Shown: positions 56,520-64,000 of the stretch, piece by piece
Layout: every line of letters begins with the position of its first letter
How positions within the stretch are numbered: position 1 is the first letter of the stretch
From: Chrysemys picta bellii
Lineage: Eukaryota; Chordata; Testudines; Emydidae
Assembly: GCF_011386835.1 (NCBI RefSeq)
Contig: NC_088792.1
Coordinates: forward strand, 113,246,421-113,310,420
Reading direction: 5' to 3'
DNA: 64,000 bases
Translations under genes and position numbers: made by a program
Notes under the pieces: model-generated
What the model was told of the DNA's origin: nothing
Seen by the model: the letters and a program-made list of their open reading frames with translations, nothing else
Databases searched by the model: none

Positions 56520-59089
56520 TGTGCTGATACATCACCTCTGATCTCATTCTGTTCATCCTTCAATTCAGCTGTAATTTCTGTCTTCTCCTTTACTGGATGT
56601 CCTTGTGTTATTGATGTCTTTGTATGACCTGAGTGCTCCTCAACACCTGTCAGCTTTCCTCCACTTCTCATTTGAATAACCCCCATAATCCTTGCCAGTT
56701 TTTTGTGCCAGGAGTTCTATTTTGGCTAAGATATAACCCATCCCGACATGACAGGAGAGGAAAAAGTAATACCTTACAAATATATATTTATAAATATTTA
56801 AAGTACAAATGTTGCTAATGCATTTTCCTTTTCTTCCCTCAAAAACTCTCTTCCATTAGTTTTCAGAAAAACCAACTTTAGTACTCTAGATGGCCAGCAT
56901 GAAACAAATAGGCATGCTGATTTTGTGATTCAGTTCCTGATGCAAAAAGAGGAATTGTCACTTAAAGCTAAATAGGTTAGCAAAACATTTGTGTCCCAAA
57001 AGGACATCATATTCTGTCTTAATAGGTTTATATAGGAAGACACCAATTATGTTGGCCCAATGAAGGTTACCATATGAGTCAGGAAACCTGTCTTATCATT
57101 GGCTCTCGATTGCTCAAGTGTGTGCCCTTGGAAAATCACTTGACTGATACTGCCTTTCAGTTTCTCCATTGATAGAATACCAATTGGCAAGTTAATTTCT
57201 ATGGATGAAGAGTTTTACAGAAGTGGGGAAGAATAGCATGTATTAAGATTCCCTGGTTTTGTCTACCCCAGATTAAATGGAGTGGTTACTGACTTTATTT
57301 AAGCATAATAATAAATATTTAAAAAGACGCAACTACAAATGCAAGGAACACAAATGTTTGTCTAGAAACACTCAAAGGTAACAGGAACCCAGCACATACA
57401 GCAAAGTCAGCCTGAGCAGAGTTAAGTAAATCAAGGACCCTAATTCTGCAAGTTCTGGGCACTTCCTGAAGCCCCCTTGAAGACACCATAAGAACGCACA
57501 ATTACACTGAAGTCAATGGGAATCGAGAGGACAGAGTACTTCAGCTAAGTTCAGGCCATTAAGGAAGTATTTGGATAACAAGAAGTTCTTAAAATATGAT
57601 CCACATAGCTATTTATGGACCACCAGCAAAAGCTGAGTAGTCACAAAGAGCTGGCTTTCCTTGTCTGCAGCTGTTTCTACAGGTGTCCAGGCTCTTCACT
57701 GCAAATAACCTGCCAGCATAGTTACCTGTGCTTAATAACAGGATGAAAGGAAACCTACTTCATAAACCAGAGCCACCAGCGGGAAGGAAGCCACCAAGAG
57801 AAAAACATGCTGGAGAGAAACAAATGAGGTGTCTGGCAGTATGTTCAGGAGAGACGACAATCAGGTGACTAGTTAACATGTCCAGGGAAGAACGTTAGCA
57901 AGTAGCAAGGAATCAAGGATAGAGGAAGACCAGGCAACAAGCCTATTAATCAATCTAGTTGCTTTCTAACATGCAGTAGAGAAGGACCAAAACCACAACA
58001 CACCCAGTGTTCTATAGTTGGGCTGATTGTGATTGGTTCCAAACACTCACAGCTCCCACTGCCGTCAGTGCCCAGCCCCTAACAAGACTGGGTATTTTTA
58101 ACAGTTTGCTCCGGGAAAGATGATTTAACAGAAAAAAAGTTTCTTAAAATCCTAAAGTTTTATTGTTCACTTCAATACGTGCAAAGGAACAGTGTGTGTG
58201 TGTGGTGGGGGGATTTTTGTTAACAGCAAAATGCAAAACAATATGAGAGATCTGGTCACATTTAAACCAAATAGGCTTCTTAAATAAAATGCTGCCAAGC
58301 AATGTTTTCAGGTTCTCTTTCTTCCAGTTTGACTGGAGACTTGCTAAAAGTCATAGTGCAGGTGTTGACCGGTTATTACTTATCAAGCTTTTAAACTAAC
58401 AGTGACTTATTTTCTGTTAACACACTACAATGAGGTTCTCACAACTCAAAAATGAGACTTTTTACCCTTCTTGCTCAGAAAAAGCCCAATAAATAAATCT
58501 TTACTACCAGAAGATTGCTATTGCTAATGCATTTTAATAGAAAAAGGAAGGCAGGTATATTTAAAAAAAGACACCATATTTTCTAAACTGTATGAAACAT
58601 ATAGAGAGAAATGCATTTTTATTCAAGATTTAGAAATAATTCAGGTTTGAGAACATAAGACAAATAAGGGGGTGGAGGAATGTAATTTTTATCCTATTAT
58701 CTAAACTGAGATCACCTGAACCGCCAAAGCAAATGGAGAGAGGATTGTTCCACTGTTCATGTCCTCTTAGAGATGCAACTTAACAAGCCAGTCTCATTGA
58801 TCATGAAGACATATCAGCCCAAAGAACTGGAGGCATACTCTTCTTTTTCTCCCCATTAGGGAGCAGAACTATAGTTACTAAAGATCAGTGTTTACACTTT
58901 ATTCAGGTGGATCACCCACTAGAACTGCAGCTAAGTTAAGAGGTGTCCTTCCACCTGTCTGGAACAGATAACATTTAACTAGAAATAGAAAAGAGGACCA
59001 AGTAAACTGCAGGAAGAGGAGAAGTTCATGATTTTTTTAAAAGTTTGATATTAAGAACAAACAATTCTATTTGAGGGGAAGACATATTG
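56520..59089. other. AT-rich DNA with one SINE remnant
   Basis: At about 57080-57240 MIR-like phrases occur in order (GAGTCAGGAAACCTGTC, GGAAAATCACTTGACTG, TTTCAGTTTCTCCATTG). Otherwise I recognise nothing; 58160-58210 has a short GT repeat. Confidence 0.4.
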
Positions 59090-59330
59090 CCTGTGGGTAA
59101 TCACTGTCTCCTAAGATGCTAGATAAAGGACCTCACAGAACAAAAAACTTGCAACTGTTACTTGAACACACCTGGATCACAACATGATAGGTTACGGCCA
59201 GCACATCTTCTGCCAAGAAAAATTGTGCCTGACCAGTCTATTACAATTCTTTTAACATTTCAGTAAGAGAGTGGGTAAAGGAGAACTGGTTGACATTTTA
59301 GACTTTCAAATTAACTTAAATCAGTTCAGG
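59090..59330 (+). pseudogene. CR1 LINE reverse transcriptase fragment
   Basis: TGTGCCTGACCAGTCTATTA and the frame reading VGKGELVDILDFQIN at about 59270-59315 match the CR1 reverse transcriptase segment 'DKGEPVDIVYLDFQKAF'. Short and broken. Confidence 0.6.
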
Positions 59331-59851
59331 GGTGGGGGAAGACTTGGTCATCAGCAAGGATAGCTCAATGAACACCTCCGCTCAGTGTTCAGCAGCAGTC
59401 AAAGGAGCAAAGAAAAAGGTTAGGCTACTTAGGAATGGGATGGGGAGTAATATGGAAACTCTTATAATGAATCAATGATTTGCCCTCCCTTGGGATGTTG
59501 TGATCAGTTGAGGTCACTCTGTCTCAGAAAAGGATACTGCAAAATAAGAGCATTCAGAGCAGACATGCCAAACCCATGAAAAAAAATGCCGAAATTGGGC
59601 TTGTTTTTGGCTTAAAAGTTACTTCTTAGGGTATGTCTACACTACGAAATTAGTTCGAATTTATAGAAGCCGGTTTTATTGAAACCGGTTGTATACAGCC
59701 GATTGTGTGTGTCCCCACATAAAATGCTCTAGGTGCTCTAGTCGGTGGACCGCGTCCACAGTACGAGGCTAGCGTCGACTTCCGGAGCATTGCACTATGG
59801 GTAGCTATCCCACAGCTATCCCACAGTTCCCGCAGTCTCCGCCGCCCCTTG

Positions 59852-61620
59852 GAATTCTGGGTTGAGATCCCAATGCCCGGATGATGCAAAAACAGTGTCG
59901 CGGGCGGTTCTGGGTACATGTCGTCAGGCCCCTCCCCCCTCGTCACAGCAACGGCAGACAATAGATTCGCGCCTTTTTACCTGGGTTACCTGTGCAGACA
60001 ACATACCACGGCAAGCATGGAGCCCGCTCAGCTCAGCTGAGCTCACCGTCACCATATGTCCTCTGGGTGCCGGCAGCCGTGGGACTGCATTGCTACACAG
60101 CAGCAGCTGCTAACTGCCTTTTGGCGGTAGACGGTGCAGTAGACTGGTAGCCTTCATCGGCGATCTGGGTGCTGGCAGCCGTGGGGCTTGCCTTTTGGCA
60201 GTCGATGGTGTATTACGACTGTTAACCGTCCTATTACAAGTCGGGTCATCGCACGTTAGCAGAGTCTTCCCCGAGCACCCGATCGTGCAATAGGCCTGAA
60301 GACCATCGTCATACACTAACTGCCAAGCGCCCAGTATTTGCTGCCAAGCACCCAGAAAGATGCCGAGGGCTATCAGTCACGCTGCACCGTCGTCTTAAGA
60401 TGTAAAAAATAGATTTGCTCTGTATTCATTTGCTTCCCCCTCCCTCCGTCAAATCAACGGCCTGCTAAACCCAGGGTTTTCAGTTTAATCTTTGGGGGGA
60501 CCATTCTGTGTGACAGTTGTTTGTGTTTCTCTCTGATGCACAGCCACCGTTCTTGATTTTAATTCCCTGTACCTGTACGCCATGTCATCACTCGGCCCGC
60601 CCTCCCTCCTTCCCCTAGTCCGTCAGATACTACTTTCGCGCCTTTTCTTTGAATTCTGGGTTGAGATCCCAATGCCCGGATGATGCAAAACAGTGTCGCG
60701 GGCGGTTCTGGGTACACGTCGTCAGGCCCCTCCCCCCTCGTCACAGCAACGGCAGACAATAGATTCGCGCCTTTTTACCTGGGTTACCTGTGCAGACAAC
60801 ATACCACGGCAAGCATGGAGCCCGCTCAGCTCAGCTGAGCTCACCGTCACCATATGTCCTCTGGGTGCCGGCTGACGTGGGACTGCATTGCTACACAGCA
60901 GCAGCTGCTAACTGCCTTTTGGCGGTAGACGGTGTAGCATGAGTGATAGCCGTGGGGCTGGCAGCCGTAGGGCTGCATTGCACCAGCCCCTTGCCCTTTG
61001 GTAGGCGATGGTATATTATGATTGGTACCCATCGTCGTCGTACTGGAGTGGCTGTCAATCATGGCCACCTGGGCAGACATGCTACTGTTTCGATGATGAT
61101 GGCTACCAATCGTAATATACTATTTTCTGCCAATTGCCCAGTATTGTCTGCTAAGCACCCAGAAGAGGCCGAGGGCGATGCTGGGTGCTGGCGGACGTGG
61201 GGCTGGCAGACGTGGGGCTGCATTGCTACACAGCAGCAGCCCTTTGCCTTTTGGCAGACGATGGTATATTATGACTGGTATCCGTCATCGTCATACTGGA
61301 GAGGCTATCACTTCTGCTGCACCGTCGGCTGCCAGCTTAAAATGTAAAAAATAGATTTGTTCTGTATTCATTTGCTTCCCCTTCCTCCGTGAAATCAACG
61401 GCCTGCTAAGCCCAGGGTTTTCAGTTTAATCTTTGGGGGGACCATTCTGTGTGACAGTTGTTTGTGTTTCTCCCTGATGCACAGCCACCTTTCTTGATTT
61501 TAATTCCCTGTTCCTGTACCTGTACGCCATGTCGTCACTCAGCCCTCCCTCCCTCCCTCCCACCCTCCCTCCTTCTCCTGATCCATCAGATACTACTTTC
61601 GCGCCTTTTTTCTGACCAGG
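59852..61620 (+). repeat. Tandemly duplicated 5' region of the Harbinger element
   Basis: A unit of about 799 bp beginning GAATTCTGGGTTGAGATCCC (59852) repeats at 60651, and its last part (TTTGCTTCCCC, TCAACGGCCTGCTAA, GGGTTTTCAGTTTAATCTTT, CCATTCTGTGTGACAGTTGT) recurs at about 60410-60640 and 61350-61600. The sequence ATGGAGCCCGCTCAG occurs at 60017, 60815 and 61643. Only the last opens the transposase; the first two read MEPAQLS and then a stop. Inside each unit there are shorter repeats built on 'ggtagacggtg', 'gccgtggggctg' and 'ctgccttttggc'. Confidence 0.88.
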
Positions 61621-61642
61621 CGCCATAGCTAGCACTGGGATC

Positions 61643-63019
61643 ATGGAGCCCGCTCAGATCACCGCGGCAATTATGAGCACTATGAACACCACGCGCATTG
61701 TCCTGGAGTACATGCAGAGCCAGGACATGCCAAGGCGAAACCCAGACCAGCCGAGGAGGCGATTGCAGCGCGGCGAAGAGAGTGATGAGGAAATTGACAT
61801 GGACATAGACCTCTCACAAGGCACAGGCCCCAGCAATGTGGAAATCATGGTGTCACTGGGGCAGGTTCATGCCGTGGAACGCCGATTCTGGGCCCGGGAA
61901 ACAAGCACAGACTGGTGGGACCGCATCGTGCTGCAGGTATGGGACGATTCCCAGTGGCTGCAAAACTTTCGCATGCGTAAGGGCACTTTCATGGAACTTT
62001 GTGACTTGCTTTCCCCTGCCCTGAAACGCCAGGATACCAAGATGAGAGCAGCCCTCACAGTTGAGAAGCGAGTGGCGATAGCCCTGTGGAAGCTTGCAAC
62101 GCCAGACAGCTACCGGTCAGTCGGGAATCAATTTGGAGTGGGCAAATCTACGGTGGGGGCTGCTGTGATCCAAGTTGCCAGGGCAATGAAAGACCTAGTG
62201 ATATCAAGGGTAGTGACTCTGGGCAACGTGCAGTCAATAGTGGATGGTTTTGCTGAAATGGGATTCCCAAACTGTGGCGGGGCCATAGACGGAACCCATA
62301 TCCCTATCTTGTCACTGGAGCACCAAGCCACCGACTACGTAAACCGCAAGGGGTACTTTTCAATGCTGCTGCAAGCCCTGGTGGATCACAAGGGACGTTT
62401 CACCAACATCAACGTGGGATGGCCGGGAAAGGTACATGATGCTCGCGTCTTCAGGAACTCTGCTCTGTTTCGAAAGCTGGAGGAAGGGACTTTCTTCCCG
62501 GACCAGAAAGTAACCGTTGGGGATGTTGAAATGCCTATCGTGATCCTTGGGGACCCAGCCTACCCCTTAATGCCATGGCTCATGAAGCCGTACACAGGCA
62601 GCCTGGACAGGAGTCAGGACCTGTTCAACTACAGGCTGAGCAAGTGCCGAACGGTGGCGGAATGTGCATTTGGACGTTTAAAAGCGCGCTGGCGCAGCTT
62701 ACTGACTCGCTCAGACCTCAGCGAAAAGAATATCCCCATTGTTATTGCTGCTTGCTGTGTGCTCCACAATATCTGTGAGAGTAAGGGGGAGACCTTTATG
62801 GCAGGGTGGGAGGTTGAGGCAACTCGCCTGGCCGCTGATTATGCGCAGCCAGACACCAGGGCGGTTAGAGGAGCACAGCAGGGCGCGATGCGCATCAGAG
62901 AAGCTTTGAAAACGAGTTTTGTGACTGGCCAGGCTACTGTGCGAAACTTCTGTTTGTTTCTCCTTGATGAACCCTCCAAACCCCCCCGCCCCGACCCGGT
63001 TCACTCTACTTCCCTGTAA
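61643..63019 (+). CDS. PIF/Harbinger DDE transposase
   Basis: An uninterrupted 458-residue frame encodes a Harbinger-family transposase, the nuclear enzyme that cuts and rejoins the element ends at a TWA target. Residues 1-70 are a low-complexity acidic N-terminus. A helix-turn-helix-like segment spans about 138-182 (LWKLATPDSYRSVGNQFGVG). The DDE nuclease domain spans about 210-385: AIDGTHI with D216, GWPGKVHDARVF with D266, ILGDPAYPLMPWL with D304, and ECAFGRLKARWR with E340. I propose D216, D304 and E340 as the catalytic triad. VIAACCVLHNICE (368-380) is the usual C-terminal block. The chosen ATG gives MEPAQ and is in full frame with no upstream extension. Length is close to related vertebrate copies. 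Polyadenylation signal 63062-63067. It needs the Myb-like partner encoded opposite. Confidence 0.93.
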   Translation: MEPAQITAAIMSTMNTTRIVLEYMQSQDMPRRNPDQPRRRLQRGEESDEEIDMDIDLSQGTGPSNVEIMVSLGQVHAVERRFWARETSTDWWDRIVLQVWDDSQWLQNFRMRKGTFMELCDLLSPALKRQDTKMRAALTVEKRVAIALWKLATPDSYRSVGNQFGVGKSTVGAAVIQVARAMKDLVISRVVTLGNVQSIVDGFAEMGFPNCGGAIDGTHIPILSLEHQATDYVNRKGYFSMLLQALVDHKGRFTNINVGWPGKVHDARVFRNSALFRKLEEGTFFPDQKVTVGDVEMPIVILGDPAYPLMPWLMKPYTGSLDRSQDLFNYRLSKCRTVAECAFGRLKARWRSLLTRSDLSEKNIPIVIAACCVLHNICESKGETFMAGWEVEATRLAADYAQPDTRAVRGAQQGAMRIREALKTSFVTGQATVRNFCLFLLDEPSKPPRPDPVHSTSL

Positions 63020-63061
63020 ACCAACCACCCCACCCCACCCTCCCCTCCTGCTTGCAGAGGC

Positions 63062-63067
63062 AATAAA
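63062..63067 (+). terminator. Polyadenylation signal of the transposase gene
   Basis: AATAAA lies 43 bp after the transposase stop codon and is followed by a T-rich stretch. Confidence 0.75.
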
Positions 63068-63095
63068 GTCATTGTTTTTTCACATTCATGCATTC

Positions 63096-63101
63096 TTTAT
63101 T
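63096..63101 (-). terminator. Polyadenylation signal of the Myb-like gene
   Basis: AATAAA on the - strand, about 95 bp after the stop at 63194. It faces the transposase signal with only 28 bp between, so the two transcripts probably overlap at their 3' ends. Confidence 0.65.
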
Positions 63102-63193
63102 AGTTCCTCACAGAAGTAGGGGGATAATTGCCAAGGTAGCCTGGGATGGGTGGGGGAGGAGGGATGGAAAAGGACACACTGCATTTTAAAACT

Positions 63194-63696
63194 TTAAGTC
63201 TTATTGAAGGCCAGCCTTCTGATGCTTGGGCGATCATCTGGGGTGGAGTGACTGGGTGGACGGAGGCCCCCCCACCGTGTTCTTGGGCGTCTTGGTGAGG
63301 AGGCTATGGAACTTGGGGAGGAGGGCTGTTGGTTACACAGGGGCTGTAGCGGCGGTCTCTGCTCCTGCTGCCTTTCCTGCAGCTCAACCATACACTCGAG
63401 CATATCAGTTTGATGCTCCAGCAGACGGAGCATTGACTCTTGCCGTCTGTCTGCAAGCTGACGCCACCTATCGTCTTCAGCCCGCCACTTGCTCTTTTCA
63501 TCCCGCCATTCATCCCGCCACCTCTCCTCTCGTTCATATTGTGCTTTTCTGTAGTCTGACATTGACTGCCTCCACGCATTCTGCTGTGCTCTATCAGCGT
63601 GGGAGGACATCTGCAGCTCCGTGAACATATCGTCCCTCGTCCTACGTTTTCTCTTTCTAATGTTCACTAGCCTCTGCGAAGGAGAAACATTTGCAG
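63194..63696 (-). CDS. Myb/SANT-like Harbinger partner protein, last exon
   Basis: This is the C-terminal exon of the second Harbinger protein, which in this family binds the element ends and helps bring the transposase to the nucleus and DNA. The frame has no ATG at its start; the residues begin AANVSPSQRLVNIRKRKRR right after a polypyrimidine tract ending CACCAG (complement of 63697-63720), a good splice acceptor. Residues after KRKRRTRDDMF form a basic nuclear-localisation-like stretch, then a long charged helix rich in W, R, E and Q (coiled-coil-like), then a proline/serine/arginine tail ending RRLAFNKT. The DNA-binding Myb/SANT exons should lie beyond the right edge. It converges on the transposase gene. 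Confidence 0.8.
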
Positions 63697-64000
63697 CTGG
63701 TGGAGGAGAAGGGAGAGGTGGTTAAAAAAGACACATTTTAGAGAACAATGGGTACACTCTTTCATTACAAGGTCGCATATTTTGGCTTGCAGGCAGCCAT
63801 GGTAGGCCCCTCCCCTCCACCGCGTGGTTAACAGCGGGGAACATTTCTGTTCAGAAGAGCAGGAACGGGCGCCACTGAATGTCCCCTTAATAAAATCACC
63901 CCATTTCAACCAGGTGACCGTGAATGATATCACTCTCCTGAGGATAACAAAGAGAGATAAGGAATGGATGTTGTCTGCATGCCAGCAAACACCGGGACCA
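63697..64000 (-). other. Probable intron of the Myb-like gene
   Basis: The region upstream (on the - strand) of the splice acceptor at 63697 shows no conserved reading frame. The 88-residue frame at 63667-63933 crosses the acceptor in another frame and is not supported. The donor site lies outside the window. Confidence 0.55.

Larger units (their letters stand above)
59629..64000 (+). mobile_element. PIF/Harbinger transposon, left end to beyond the window
   Basis: The left terminal repeat starts GGGTATGTCTACACTACG immediately after TTA (59626-59628), consistent with the 3-bp TWA target of PIF/Harbinger. A subterminal hairpin (GCCGGTTTTATTGAAACCGG) follows. The element contains a triplicated 5' region, an intact transposase gene (+) and the last exon of a Myb/SANT-like gene (-). 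The right terminal repeat lies past 64000, so completeness cannot be judged. The intact transposase frame suggests a young copy. Confidence 0.88.

Noticed and set aside
63667..63933. 88-residue - strand frame beside the Myb-like exon
   Set aside because: It crosses the splice acceptor in a different frame and lies in the probable intron.
1..64000. CRISPR array, operons, tRNA genes or riboswitches
   Set aside because: No regularly spaced short repeats, no bacterial gene layout and no complete tRNA fold were seen; tRNA-like pieces belong to SINE-type repeats.

Overview
This window looks like non-coding nuclear DNA from a reptile, most probably a turtle. The evidence is its repeats: CR1 and L2 LINE fragments, Penelope-like GIY-YIG fragments, many non-autonomous hAT elements with 8-bp target duplications, solo LTRs of endogenous retrovirus or LTR-retrotransposon type, MIR/CORE-like SINEs and a PIF/Harbinger transposon. 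I recognise no host protein-coding gene. The only intact coding region with a clear function is the Harbinger transposase at 61643-63019. The clade assignment comes from recalled repeat families and was not checked by a search.

Layout. 1-7 kb: AT-rich DNA with a fold-back Penelope-derived insertion (1380-1533), a tRNA-like fold-back (1773-1929), a SINE split by a Harbinger-type MITE (2205-2660), CR1 ends and a reverse-strand Penelope GIY-YIG fragment. 7-16 kb: a hAT element with perfect 8-bp duplications (7051-7954), an LTR (about 8760-9593), a second Penelope fragment (13150-13885), and a hAT element (14568-15984) carrying a solo LTR. 18.4-22.6 kb: the most layered locus, where an old LTR is split by a reverse-strand CR1, which is itself split by two solo LTRs and a MITE. 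23-35 kb: more MITEs, an L2 LINE split by a hAT element, a reverse-strand LTR (28713-29826), a 1.87-kb hAT element and a U6 snRNA pseudogene (34424-34512). 35-46 kb: a second copy of an unclassified repeat (37020-37870, inverted relative to 24190-24970), an LTR with an exact 177-bp tandem duplication, and long stretches with no recognised feature. 46-57 kb: a decayed L1/Tx1-like LINE, a full-length palindromic hAT MITE, other hAT MITEs, a Penelope copy with a 5' inversion, an LTR and a CR1 endonuclease fragment.

59.6-64 kb holds a large PIF/Harbinger transposon that runs off the right edge. It has a left terminal repeat next to a TTA target, a 5' region in which the transposase start context occurs three times, an uninterrupted 458-aa DDE transposase on the + strand, and the last exon of a Myb/SANT-like partner gene on the - strand. 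The two genes converge, with facing polyadenylation signals about 30 bp apart. In this family the two proteins act together: the Myb-like protein binds DNA and assists the transposase. MITEs at 2320, 30464 and 35170, and possibly 26553, carry related ends and may have been moved by such an element.

Nearly everything else is decayed or non-autonomous. The value of the window lies in its nested insertions, which give a relative order of element activity, in several composite or fold-back structures, and in the possibly intact Harbinger.
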